Assembly (NCBI RefSeq): GCF_030283205.1
Contig: NZ_JASNWF010000014.1
Span: 124,001-188,000, forward strand
Direction: 5' to 3'
From: Actinomadura opuntiae
GTDB taxonomy: Bacteria; Actinomycetota; Actinomycetes; Streptosporangiales; Streptosporangiaceae
Length of the DNA stretch: 64,000 nucleotides
Shown here piece after piece: positions 41,158 through 49,149 of the stretch. How positions within the stretch are numbered: the stretch's first letter is position 1; each line of letters starts with the position of its first letter. The translations under genes and the position numbers were made by a program. The notes below the pieces were generated by a model. That model was given only the letters and a program-made list of their open reading frames with translations, did no database searches and was not told the DNA's origin.

Positions 41158-41937
41158 ATGCTGGCGCGCATGGCCGTCCCGGCACTTCCACGAACGTGCG
41201 CTCGCGTGCGGTTGTGGGTCCGGCTCGGGCACGTCGTCTACGTCGGCCCGTCGCTCGGCCTCGGCCCGCATTCCACCGCGGTGGCGTGCCTGGGCGTCGG
41301 CCTCGACGCACCGTTCACCGTCCGCGCCGACGGGCTGCCCGGCCTGACCGCCCGCAGCTTCCTTTTCCGCGCCAGGGTCCGGCACGAGGTCCGCGACACC
41401 ACCGGCCGGATGCTGTTCTGCTTCTTCGACCCGACGTCCGCGCGGATGGCCCGCTCCCTGGGCGGGATGCGGCGCGACACCGGCGGATTCCACAGCGACC
41501 ACCACCGCGAGGCCGACCTGATCGACCTCGCCACGCGCGACGAGGTGGACGTCGAGCGGCTGCTGGCGGCGGCGAGCATCCCCGTTCCGCAGGCCCGCGA
41601 CCCGCGCATCGTGCGCGCGGCGGCCCGGATCCGGGACGATCCCGCCCGTCCGCAGCGCGCCGAGTCCGCCGCCCGCGAGGCGGGGCTGTCCAGGTCGCAC
41701 TTCCTGCGGACGTTCGCCGACCAGACCGGCACGAGTTTCCGCCGGTACGTGCAGTGGGCGCGGATGCTGCGGGTGGCCGAGGCGTTCGCCGACGGCCACG
41801 ACTTCACCCGCGCCGCCGCCGACGCGGGATTCGCGTCCCCATCCCACCTCAGCGACACCTTCCGCGGCATGTTCGGCCTCACCCCCACGGCCCTGGCCGC
41901 CCTCGCCCCCGAACTCGTCCTCGACGAGCCCCGCTGA
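41158..41937 (+). CDS. AraC family transcriptional regulator (259 aa)
   Basis: The C-terminal 95 residues are a two-HTH AraC domain: A-A-R-E-A-G-L-S-R-S-H-F-L-R-T-F, then R-Y-V-Q-W-A-R-M-L-R-V, then A-A-D-A-G-F-A-S-P-S-H-L-S-D-T-F-R-G-M-F-G-L-T-P. The N-terminal half is a cupin-like sensor with G-P-S-L-G-L-G-P-H. The exact start is uncertain: ATG at 41158 or 41170, neither with a strong ribosome site. The likely target is the divergent membrane protein. Confidence 0.85.
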   Translation: MLARMAVPALPRTCARVRLWVRLGHVVYVGPSLGLGPHSTAVACLGVGLDAPFTVRADGLPGLTARSFLFRARVRHEVRDTTGRMLFCFFDPTSARMARSLGGMRRDTGGFHSDHHREADLIDLATRDEVDVERLLAAASIPVPQARDPRIVRAAARIRDDPARPQRAESAAREAGLSRSHFLRTFADQTGTSFRRYVQWARMLRVAEAFADGHDFTRAAADAGFASPSHLSDTFRGMFGLTPTALAALAPELVLDEPR

Positions 41938-41944
41938 ACGCCGG

Positions 41945-42418
41945 TCAGTCCGCGCCGTACCAGCGACGCACGTCGCCGGACGACAGGAGCCGGCCCGCCG
42001 CGAGCAGCAGCCCGCCCGACAGCACGCCCGGCGCGAAGTACACCAGGCCGGACGCATCGAACCCGGTCGAGACGGCCAGCGCACCGAACGCGACCATGCC
42101 CGCGAGGAACACCAACCCCAGCGCGTTGGCGATGAACTGAACGTAGACCCACGCCTTCGGACCGCCCCACCAGCCGCGGACCAGCAGCGCCAACACGGCG
42201 ACGACCCAGAACAGAACCCACAACAGAGTCGACGCCGTGGACTCATGCCGACCGGCAGACCCCCGCCGCCCCGCGGTAGCGGACCACAGACCGACCCCGC
42301 CCACGGCCAACCACCAGGCGACCAGCACCCCATAAGCGACATGCAGCCGCCCCGGCCGATGCTCGGACCACGTCCGCGACCGCGGCGCCGGCGCCCTGAA
42401 CCGCCCAGAAAACAACAC
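41945..42418 (-). CDS. Four-helix membrane protein of unknown function (157 aa)
   Basis: Four membrane helices are evident: V-A-Y-G-V-L-V-A-W-W-L-A-V-G-G, L-L-W-V-L-F-W-V-V-A-V-L-A-L-L, F-I-A-N-A-L-G-L-V-F-L-A-G-M-V, and a fourth around A-P-G-V-L-S-G-G-L-L-L. The N-terminus is basic and cytoplasmic. It resembles small uncharacterised actinomycete integral membrane proteins and gives no functional clue. It is convergent with the AraC gene, seven bases apart. Confidence 0.6.
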   Translation of the reverse strand: MLFSGRFRAPAPRSRTWSEHRPGRLHVAYGVLVAWWLAVGGVGLWSATAGRRGSAGRHESTASTLLWVLFWVVAVLALLVRGWWGGPKAWVYVQFIANALGLVFLAGMVAFGALAVSTGFDASGLVYFAPGVLSGGLLLAAGRLLSSGDVRRWYGAD

Positions 42419-42816
42419 CCCCGCACCCTACGACCCCCGGCCGGGCGGTCGCCGATGATCACCCCACACCCGCAACCCCAAGACCCCACAAACGCAACGC
42501 TCCTCGGCACGTCACACCAGGACGCAGACAAAGGACTCACGAGGCCGCACCCGACCGGGACATGCCGTCGTGGCCAGCGAGCCGCGCCGGCCGGAGGTTC
42601 TCGTAACGCGGCGCCGTCCGGAGACCGCATGATTGTGATCATTCGCAGGGCGATGCGTTCTGCAATAGGTGCCATTCGGACAAAACCCTGTTGGTCGGGT
42701 GTGGGAGGCGCTCTGAAAACCGGACCGGCAGACTGAAAAGCGCCTCTAGATGACTACATCCTGTATTGTGATGACCACGTCGCGTCAATTAGTCGAATCT
42801 GGTGGAGGTCGGCAAG
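42419..42816 (+). other. 398-base intergenic region before the secretion-substrate-like operon
   Basis: It is less GC-rich than the surroundings after 42620. It contains ATGAT-TGTG-ATCAT (42629-42642) and a widely spaced inverted repeat, GAGGCGCT (42705-42712) with AGCGCCTC (42739-42746), each arm next to a CTGAAAA direct repeat. The promoter of the following operon probably lies here. No gene is supported. Confidence 0.5.
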
Positions 42817-43281
42817 GTGGAGCCGAAAGCTCGCTCTTCTCTGGCGGCCAAGGTGAATCAGAGCACCCCCTACGCCCCCGGGGACACAGGTGAGACCGCA
42901 GCGCGGATGGCCGCCGCGCGCTCCACTCCCTCGGTACCTCGGGCGCTTGCCGGAGCCGGTGCGTCCCGGTCGTCCTTGCGCTCCAGCGAGACGGCTCCGA
43001 GTGGACTGTCCAGCGTCTATGTCCCCACGACCCGTCGGGCAAGGTCGGGCGAGAAGCCCGAATACCAGCTACGCGTCATGGAGGACGGCAGACCGGGAAT
43101 CGCGGTGTACACCTCGGTCGACCGCCTCAGGGAGTGTCTCGGGGACGAGCAGTCCTGGTCCGAGGCCTCGCTGCTGGAACTGCTCTATCTGGTGGGCACG
43201 AAGCGCATCGGCGTCGCCCTGAACCCGCGACTGGATCTTGACCTGACCCGAGTGCCGGCCACGCCGGGGGCCGGCACGTGA
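42817..43281 (+). CDS. SseB/SAV_915-like protein (154 aa)
   Basis: The C-terminal 95 residues (S-S-V-Y-V-P-T-T, Y-Q-L-R-V-M-E-D-G-R-P-G-I-A-V-Y-T-S-V-D-R-L, and a final D-L-D-L) resemble the small SseB-N-terminal-like domains of actinomycete SAV_915-type proteins, which often accompany WXG100 genes. The N-terminal 60 residues are Ser/Ala/Arg-rich and probably disordered. GTG at 42817 follows GGAGG by eight bases. Its stop overlaps the next start (GTGA), so the genes are coupled. Role unknown, perhaps a chaperone or adaptor for the neighbouring secreted proteins. Confidence 0.55.
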   Translation: MEPKARSSLAAKVNQSTPYAPGDTGETAARMAAARSTPSVPRALAGAGASRSSLRSSETAPSGLSSVYVPTTRRARSGEKPEYQLRVMEDGRPGIAVYTSVDRLRECLGDEQSWSEASLLELLYLVGTKRIGVALNPRLDLDLTRVPATPGAGT

Positions 43282-43595
43282 GCAAAGAGATCGAAGTCGT
43301 CTTTGCCGACGTGCTTAAAACCTCGGAAATCTTCAAGGACGCCGGTAAGGCGTACGCCGACATCGTTCCCGGAAAAATCGGTGCGGTGCCTGAGGTGACC
43401 GAGGGGTCGCTTGAGGATGCGATCTCTTCCGTTCTCAACGCGATCGAGGTCATGTACGACGCTCTCGGCTTCTCGATGCAAGCACACGGGGAAAAGCTCA
43501 AGTACGTGCACGACAACTACCGGAGAGCCGAGAAAGATGTCCAAGGCCTCCTTGACAGGATCGATGATCCGGACGGCATCCAACCCACGTTCTGA
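43278..43595 (+). CDS. EspC/WXG100-like small helical protein (105 aa)
   Basis: Two long amphipathic helices separated by a short turn (residues 10-50 and 55-95) and a length near 100 resemble type VII secretion substrates of the EspC type. It lacks a W-x-G turn and a signal peptide. The GTG start overlaps the preceding gene by four bases. The position directly before a WXG-containing protein supports the assignment. Secretion is inferred. Confidence 0.55.
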   Translation: MSKEIEVVFADVLKTSEIFKDAGKAYADIVPGKIGAVPEVTEGSLEDAISSVLNAIEVMYDALGFSMQAHGEKLKYVHDNYRRAEKDVQGLLDRIDDPDGIQPTF

Positions 43596-43645
43596 ACGCA
43601 TCGCCAACCTCTCGCAATGAGAGAAAATAAACTCGGAGGTAGGAA

Positions 43646-44449
43646 GTGGCTCCGAAGGAGGCCGCACCGATTCCGCCAGGCGTGCAGCCGGTGGGAGGCT
43701 TCTTCGGTCTCGGGGTGGACATTCGCGGCTTGGCGGCGCTCGCCACGAAGCTCTATGGATACGCCCCCGCCAGCGAAAAGGTCGTGGAGCAACTCCAGGG
43801 CTCGGTCGGACGGCTGGTCGGCGATGCCGGCTGGAAAGGCGATGACGCCAACAGGTTCCAGGACGCATGGGGAGCCGACGCGAGCGACGCCAGAAAGCTC
43901 TCGATGTTCACCGATGACGCGGCCCAGATCCTGGACGATCTTGCTTCGGCGTTGGCCGAGCTCCAGGTCGCGGCGAACAATCGCAAGCTCGACTACGAGC
44001 ACCAGAGCACCCGGCCGGCCAATGACCCGCAGGTGCAGCAGGACCTCGGCGTGATGCTGCGCGATGCCCAGGCCAAGGCGAGGGAGATGCAGTCGGATGC
44101 TGCAAAACGCCTGGTCGCCCTCTATTCGGGAGAGAAGAAGGGAACTTGGTCGGTACTGGACGCCGTCAAGGTCCGTGCCTTGGACGATGATGTCTCAAAG
44201 AGGCTCAGGGACAAGCTTGGAGACGTTGAAGACGATCTCGATGACGGGCTGCCTGACGATGACTTTCCCTGGACCGACTTCGTCGGCTGGGCAGGAGGTG
44301 GGGCCGGGCTGGGGGCCACTGTTGGGGCGTTCTTTGGCGGGGTCGGGGCCGTTCCCGGCGCTACGCTCGGCGGGGGGATCGGCCTCGTCGCCGGTGGGGT
44401 GGTGGGCGGGGGAAAGTGGGCCATCGATCAGATCGATGACTGGTTCTGA
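43646..44449 (+). CDS. WXG100-like protein with glycine-zipper C-terminus (267 aa)
   Basis: Residues 30-115 form a helical hairpin with G-W-K-G-D-D at the turn, a W-x-G motif as in ESX substrates. A coiled central region follows to about residue 190, then an acidic spacer (D-D-L-D-D-G-L-P-D-D-D). The C-terminus is a Gly-rich hydrophobic hairpin (G-G-G-A-G-L-G-A-T-V-G-A-F-F-G-G-V-G then G-G-G-I-G-L-V-A-G-G-V-V-G-G-G). Such glycine zippers insert into membranes in pore-forming effectors and colicin-like toxins. GTG follows GGAGGTAGG. It could be a secreted membrane-active effector, with the next gene as its immunity protein. That is a hypothesis. Confidence 0.6.
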   Translation: MAPKEAAPIPPGVQPVGGFFGLGVDIRGLAALATKLYGYAPASEKVVEQLQGSVGRLVGDAGWKGDDANRFQDAWGADASDARKLSMFTDDAAQILDDLASALAELQVAANNRKLDYEHQSTRPANDPQVQQDLGVMLRDAQAKAREMQSDAAKRLVALYSGEKKGTWSVLDAVKVRALDDDVSKRLRDKLGDVEDDLDDGLPDDDFPWTDFVGWAGGGAGLGATVGAFFGGVGAVPGATLGGGIGLVAGGVVGGGKWAIDQIDDWF

Positions 44450-44461
44450 AGAGGTGCTCTC

Positions 44462-44800
44462 GTGCCCGTGATTGTTTTCGGTGCGCTGGTGTACGCGCTG
44501 CTGGGGCTTGCGTGCATCGCGGTGGGTGTGAGAACGCGCAAGGGCATGGGCGAGTACAAGGTTTCCCGCAGAATCAAGGTGAGGTACGACGAGCTCCCGC
44601 TCCGGGAGCGAATGCGCACGGGTAATGCCCTGTTGGTTCTCGGGGTGGCGCTGCTTCTGTGCAGCCCGTTCGGCCTCCTTCCGGCGGTCGCCATGGCGGT
44701 GCTCTTCCTCGTGGCCCTCTGCGCCTTCGTCGCCTACCTGGTGATCCAGGTGAATCTGCGAAGGGCCGCGCAGGAGATCGCGCGCGCGAAGGCGGATTGA
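44462..44800 (+). CDS. Small membrane protein, possible immunity protein (112 aa)
   Basis: Three hydrophobic segments (G-A-L-V-Y-A-L-L-G-L-A-C-I-A-V-G-V, G-N-A-L-L-V-L-G-V-A-L-L-L, and a long A-M-A-V-L-F-L-V-A-L-C-A-F-V-A-Y-L-V-I) with a basic loop R-R-I-K-V-R-Y-D. The GTG start follows GAGGTG and lies 12 bases after the glycine-zipper protein. A small membrane protein right after a membrane-active candidate fits an immunity role, but nothing in the sequence proves it. Confidence 0.55.
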   Translation: MPVIVFGALVYALLGLACIAVGVRTRKGMGEYKVSRRIKVRYDELPLRERMRTGNALLVLGVALLLCSPFGLLPAVAMAVLFLVALCAFVAYLVIQVNLRRAAQEIARAKAD

Positions 44801-44836
44801 TCCGGCCGTCCAGAAGGGGCCCGAGCGGGCCACGCG

Positions 44837-44860
44837 GGCGGCCCCCACGTGGGGACCGCC
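44837..44860. terminator. Bidirectional hairpin terminator
   Basis: GGCGG-C-CCCCACGTGGGG-A-CCGCC is a near-perfect 24-base palindrome between the convergent small membrane protein gene and the cytochrome b gene. Confidence 0.65.
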
Positions 44861-44887
44861 GCGCGCGGGCACACCCACCGCGGGGAA

Positions 44888-46501
44888 TCAGGGGCCCAGG
44901 GCCGGGCGGTCTTCCCCGTGGGGGCGTTCGGGGAGGTCGTGGACGAAGCGGCGGTTCAGGGCGACGCGGACGCGGCCGAGGCCGGTGCGGGCCTCCGGCG
45001 GTCGGACGCCCTTGGTGTCGGGGCGGGACAGGGGCACGGCGGCGGGCGGGCGGTCGTCGGTGATCGGCGCGGTCGCCTCGGCCGGGAGCGGCTGCTCGAC
45101 CTCGATGTACTCGCCGTCCGGGAGGCGCCGGATGACGCCGGTCTCCAGGCCGTGCCGGACGAGGCCGAGGTCGCGGCGTTGCAGGCCGAGGCAGATGCGG
45201 TAGGCGACGACGTAGGCCAGGACGGGCCCGAGGATGATCGTGCAGCGGAAGAACCAGGTCGTCCAGAACAGCGGGATGTCGAACCGGTCGGCGATGACGT
45301 CGTTGCCGCCGGCAGCCCACAGCACGCCGTAGAAGACGACGCCGCCGGCGCCGATGCCGGTGCGGGCGGGGACGTCGCGGGGCCGGTCGAGCAGGTGGTG
45401 GACGCGGTCGTCGCCGGTGATCCAGCGTTCCACGAACGGGTAGGCGGCCAGGCCGGTGAACAGCAGGCCCGGCACGCCGAGCGCCGGGACGAGGACGCTC
45501 ATCGGCACCGTGTGGCCCCAGGCGTTGATCTCCCAGGCCGGCATCATCCGCAGCGACCCCTCCAGCCAGCCCATGTACCAGTCGGGCTGGGAGCCGGAGC
45601 TGATGGCGGCCGGGTCGTACGGGCCGAACAGCCAGATCGGGTTGATCTGGAAGAACGCCGCGAGCAGCGCGGTGACGCCGAAGACCCACAGGAAGTACGC
45701 GGTGGTCTTGGCGATGAAGACCGGGAAGAACGGGTAGCCGCGGACGGTGGTGTTGCTGCTGCCCTTGCCCGGGAACTGGGTGTGCGTCTGCCGCCAGGTC
45801 AGCACGACGGCGTGCAGCGGGATCAGCGCGAGGAGAATCCCCGGGATCAGCAGGATGTGGACGATATAGAGGCGCGGGATGATGTCGGTGCCCGGGAACT
45901 CGCCGCCGAACACGAACATCACCAGGTACGACCCGACGAGCGGGATCGAGGCGAGGACGCCCTCCAGGATGCGGATGCCGGTGCCGGACAGCAGGTCGTC
46001 CGGCAGCGAGTAGCCGAACAGGCCGTTGACCATCACCAGCATGAACAGCACGATCCCGATCAGCCAGTTCAGCTCGCGCGGCTTGCGGAACGCGCCGGTG
46101 AAGAAGTTGCGCAGCAGGTGGACGGCGATGGCCGCCATGAAGATGTCGGTCGCCCAGTGGTGGATCTGCCGCATGAGCAGCCCGCCGCGCACGTCGAAGG
46201 AGATGCGCAGCGACGAGGCGTACGCCTCGCTCATCCGGACGCCCTTCAGCGGCCCGTAAGACCCGCCGTAGACCGTCTCGTTCATGCTCGGGACGAAGAA
46301 CAGGGTGAGGAACACCCCGGTGAGCACGATGATGAGGAACGAGTACATGGCGATCTCGCCGAGCAGGAAGCTCCAGTGGTCGGGGAACGCCTTGCGGAGC
46401 GCCTTGCGCGCGAAGGCGCCGCCGCCGAAGCGCTCGTCGACGGCCCGGCCGGTGGCGGCGAGCGCCTTCGGCGGGACGGGGTCGGCCGGGCTTCCGGGCA
46501 T
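44888..46501 (-). CDS. qcrB: Cytochrome b subunit of the bc1 complex, solitary copy (537 aa)
   Basis: A quinol-cytochrome c reductase cytochrome b of the actinobacterial type, in the cytoplasmic membrane. Eight or more helices are visible. Haem ligand His pairs occur in R-Q-I-H-H-W-A-T-D with H-L-L-R-N-F-F, and further His in Y-I-V-H-I-L and P-L-H-A-V-V. The quinol-site signature P-D-W-Y-M-G-W (an actinobacterial form of P-E-W) and the G-Y-S-L-P-D-D loop are present. The C-terminal 100 residues are a cytoplasmic Pro/Arg-rich extension. GAGGTGG precedes the ATG. Unusually, no qcrA or qcrC adjoins it, so this is probably a paralogue. Confidence 0.92.
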   Translation of the reverse strand: MPGSPADPVPPKALAATGRAVDERFGGGAFARKALRKAFPDHWSFLLGEIAMYSFLIIVLTGVFLTLFFVPSMNETVYGGSYGPLKGVRMSEAYASSLRISFDVRGGLLMRQIHHWATDIFMAAIAVHLLRNFFTGAFRKPRELNWLIGIVLFMLVMVNGLFGYSLPDDLLSGTGIRILEGVLASIPLVGSYLVMFVFGGEFPGTDIIPRLYIVHILLIPGILLALIPLHAVVLTWRQTHTQFPGKGSSNTTVRGYPFFPVFIAKTTAYFLWVFGVTALLAAFFQINPIWLFGPYDPAAISSGSQPDWYMGWLEGSLRMMPAWEINAWGHTVPMSVLVPALGVPGLLFTGLAAYPFVERWITGDDRVHHLLDRPRDVPARTGIGAGGVVFYGVLWAAGGNDVIADRFDIPLFWTTWFFRCTIILGPVLAYVVAYRICLGLQRRDLGLVRHGLETGVIRRLPDGEYIEVEQPLPAEATAPITDDRPPAAVPLSRPDTKGVRPPEARTGLGRVRVALNRRFVHDLPERPHGEDRPALGP

Positions 46502-46741
46502 GCGACCACCTCGCACATGCTGGTCCGTGCCTTCACTGTCGCACCGGACGGGCGTTCGGGCCAGCGGTGCGCCCACTGTGGACATCTCTCGAACCGTCCG
46601 GCCGAACCTGGTCGTATCTCGACCTAGACTTTGCGCCCGGGCACGCCACGGGTCATGATTTGCCCCACACGAGTCCCATAAGTAAGTAATTACCCCGTGT
46701 GTACGGCGCGCAACGCAGGGGGACGAGCGGCTGGAGGTTCT

Positions 46742-48019
46742 GTGTCGGACGATGGTTCGACCACATACGGGCGCCCCTGGGCGGATCTGCCCAGAGAACT
46801 GGCGGATCACATGCGTCCCCACCTCGACGAGGTCGCCGACGACATGATCCAGGAGATCCAGACCAAGGTCCGCGAGTACGACCGCCCCGGCGACGGCTCC
46901 TACTCCGGGACGCTCCGCCAGGCCGTCGAGCGCGTGCTGCACTACTTCGTCGACCGGGTGGCCGATCCCGGCCACGAGCCCGCCTCGGTCACCGACTTCT
47001 TCCGCGCCATCGGCCGCGGCGAGGCCGGCGAGGGCCGCAGCCTGGACGCGATGCAGTCCGCGATGCGGGTCGGCGGCATGGTCGCCTGGCGGCGGATCAC
47101 CGAGGGCGCCGAGGCGCAGCAGGTCTCGCCGCGCACGCTCGGCGCCGTCGGCGAGGCGCTGATGCAGTTCCAGGACGAGCTGGCCAAGGCGGCCGCCGAG
47201 GGGTTCTCGCAGGCCAAGGCCGCCGTCGCGGGCGAGATGCAGCGCCGCCGCAAGCGCCTGCTCGACCTGCTGTTCGCCGACCCGCCCGCCGCGCAGGAGG
47301 CCATCGCCGACCTCGCCGCCGCCGCGCACTGGCCGCTGCCGCGCACCGTCGCCGCCGTCGCGCTCGGCCGTCCCGCCCAGGAGTCGCGGCAGCCCGCGTT
47401 CCCGCCGGACGTGCTCGCCGACCTGACCCGCCGCACCCCCAGCCTGATCATCCCCGACCCGGACGGGCCCGGCCGCGCCAAGCTCGTCGACCGCGCCCTG
47501 TCCGGCAGCCTCGCCGTCGTCGGCCCGACCGTCCCGCTGATGGAGGCGGCCCGCTCGATCCAGTGGGCGCGCAAGACGCTCAGCCTCGTCCAGCGCGGCG
47601 TCATCGAGGCCCACGACGGCGTGATCCGCAGCGTCGAGCACATGTCGACGCTGATCCTCTTCCAGGACGAGGGGCTCATCACCTCCCTCGCCGACCTGCG
47701 CCTCGCGCCGCTGTCGCACCTGCGCGCCAGCCAGCAGGACCGGCTCGCCGAGACGCTGCTGGCCTGGCTGCAGTCCGGCCGCAACGCCAACGAGGTCGCG
47801 ATGCGGCTGCACGTGCACCCGCAGACCGTCCGGTACCGGCTGAGGCAGCTGGAGGAGCTGTTCGGCGACCAGCTCCTGGACCCGGACCTGCGCTTCGACC
47901 TGGAGATCGTGCTGCGCGCCCGGGCCCTGCTGGCCGACAACGCGGGCGAGCGGATCATCCCGCCGGCCCGCGAGGCGGTCGGCGACAGCGGCGAGGTCGT
48001 CAGCTTCCGCCGCACCTGA
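46742..48019 (+). CDS. PucR family transcriptional regulator (425 aa)
   Basis: The C-terminal PucR helix-turn-helix is clear at about residues 345-400: L-A-E-T-L-L-A-W-L-Q-S-G-R-N-A-N-E-V-A-M-R-L-H-V-H-P-Q-T-V-R-Y-R, then L-R-Q-L-E-E-L. The N-terminal 150 residues are helical and may be a sensor region; a GGDEF-like middle region of this family is poorly defined here. The GTG at 46742 follows GGAGG by five bases. It is divergent from cytochrome b, with about 240 bases between starts, so regulation of that gene is possible. Confidence 0.88.
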   Translation: MSDDGSTTYGRPWADLPRELADHMRPHLDEVADDMIQEIQTKVREYDRPGDGSYSGTLRQAVERVLHYFVDRVADPGHEPASVTDFFRAIGRGEAGEGRSLDAMQSAMRVGGMVAWRRITEGAEAQQVSPRTLGAVGEALMQFQDELAKAAAEGFSQAKAAVAGEMQRRRKRLLDLLFADPPAAQEAIADLAAAAHWPLPRTVAAVALGRPAQESRQPAFPPDVLADLTRRTPSLIIPDPDGPGRAKLVDRALSGSLAVVGPTVPLMEAARSIQWARKTLSLVQRGVIEAHDGVIRSVEHMSTLILFQDEGLITSLADLRLAPLSHLRASQQDRLAETLLAWLQSGRNANEVAMRLHVHPQTVRYRLRQLEELFGDQLLDPDLRFDLEIVLRARALLADNAGERIIPPAREAVGDSGEVVSFRRT

Positions 48020-48046
48020 CCCCGCGGCGCCCGGGGCCGCATCGGT

Positions 48047-48277
48047 TCAGCCGCCGAAGGGGACGCCGGCGCGGAGGCGCTCGGCGGTGGCGACGCGCTC
48101 GGCGAGGCGGGTCTGGGCGTCGCACAGCAGCCACAGCTCGCCCTCGTCCAGCGCGGTGATCTCCTCGAGGCAGCCGTTGAGCAGCTGGTAGTCCGACAGC
48201 GGGGTGATCCGGGTGGCCCGCAGGCCCCGTTCCGAGCGTTCGCCGTGCCAGCCGGGCATGCAGGTGATCAGCGACAT
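48047..48277 (-). CDS. Small unknown protein (76 aa)
   Basis: A short cytoplasmic protein with L-N-G-C-L-E-E-I-T-A-L-D-E-G-E-L-W-L-L-C-D-A-Q-T-R-L-A-E-R, a helical pattern. I do not recognise it. AAGGAG lies ten bases before the ATG. It is divergent from the GntR gene, with a long palindrome between their starts, which suggests common regulation. Confidence 0.5.
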   Translation of the reverse strand: MSLITCMPGWHGERSERGLRATRITPLSDYQLLNGCLEEITALDEGELWLLCDAQTRLAERVATAERLRAGVPFGG

Positions 48278-48292
48278 CGACGCGGACTCCTT

Positions 48293-48326
48293 GGTCGGCC
48301 TATGGTAGGTCTACCCTAGGCCGACC
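48293..48326. promoter_or_regulatory. 34-base palindrome in the GntR promoter region
   Basis: GGTCGGCCTA-T-GGTAG-GT-CTACC-C-TAGGCCGACC is symmetrical over 34 bases with only the central and two flanking positions unpaired. The core GGTAG-N2-CTACC fits the short inverted repeats bound by GntR-family proteins. It is 15 bases upstream of the 76-aa gene start and 73 bases before the GntR gene. An autoregulatory operator is likely. Confidence 0.65.
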
Positions 48327-48398
48327 GGCAGCGCTCCCGCGCCGGGTTCGGCAGAATGCCTGCGAGGCTTCCCGGCAGGCAGCAGAGAAGGATCCGGT

Positions 48399-49148
48399 AT
48401 GCCGCGTCCCCCCACCAAGGCCCAGGCGATCACCAGCGCGCTGGCCGCCCGCATCGTCGAGGGCGAGCTGGAGCCGGGCGCCTGGCTGCCGTCCGAGCGC
48501 GACCTCGCCCGCGAGTTCGGCGCCGACCGCTCGACGGTCCGGCGCGCGCTGCGGATGCTCGCCGAGCAGGGCCTGGTCGAGGCCCGGCACGGCGCCGGCG
48601 TGCAGGTCCGCACGGCCGCGCCGGTGCGGCGCGCCGCGTCCGACATCACCCGGCAGGTCGGCTCCTGGCGCGGCTTCCACGTGTCCGCGCAGCAGGACGG
48701 CCGCCGCCCCTTCACCCGGACCGCCGTCGCCGAGGTCGAGGCCGGCGAGCGGCTCGCGCGGCGGCTCGGCGTCCCGCCGGGCACGCGGGTGCTGGAGCGG
48801 GCGCGCGTCCAGGGCGTCGAGGGCGAGCCGCCCGTGCAGACCGCCACCACCTGGGTGATCCTCGGCATCGTCGACGAGATCCCCCGGCTGCGCGAGATCG
48901 ACACCGGGCCGGGCGGCATCTACTCGCGGCTGGAGGAGGCGGGGCACCGCATCGCCTTCGAGGAGACCGTCACCTGCCGGCTGCCCCGCGCCGACGAGCA
49001 GGAGACGCTGCGGATCGGGCCCGAGCAGCCCGTCCTGACGCTGTGGCGGCGCGGCACCGACGAGACCGGCCGCGTCGTCGAGGTCACCCACCGCGTCGTG
49101 GTGGGCGACCGGCACGAACTCGTGTACCGCTACGGCCCGGGAGCCTGA
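48399..49148 (+). CDS. GntR family regulator, HutC/UTRA type (249 aa)
   Basis: An N-terminal winged helix (residues 8-75: A-L-A-A-R-I-V-E-G-E-L-E-P-G-A-W-L-P-S-E-R-D-L-A-R-E-F-G then R-S-T-V-R-R-A-L-R-M-L) is followed by a UTRA effector domain from about residue 85. That domain shows L-E-R-A-R-V-Q, I-Y-S-R-L-E-E-A-G-H, and a late V-L-T-L-W-R-R-G-T-D. UTRA domains bind sugars or other small metabolites; the ligand is unknown. The Nudix gene starts one base after its stop. The palindrome upstream is its likely own operator. Confidence 0.9.
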   Translation: MPRPPTKAQAITSALAARIVEGELEPGAWLPSERDLAREFGADRSTVRRALRMLAEQGLVEARHGAGVQVRTAAPVRRAASDITRQVGSWRGFHVSAQQDGRRPFTRTAVAEVEAGERLARRLGVPPGTRVLERARVQGVEGEPPVQTATTWVILGIVDEIPRLREIDTGPGGIYSRLEEAGHRIAFEETVTCRLPRADEQETLRIGPEQPVLTLWRRGTDETGRVVEVTHRVVVGDRHELVYRYGPGA

Positions 49149-49149
49149 C

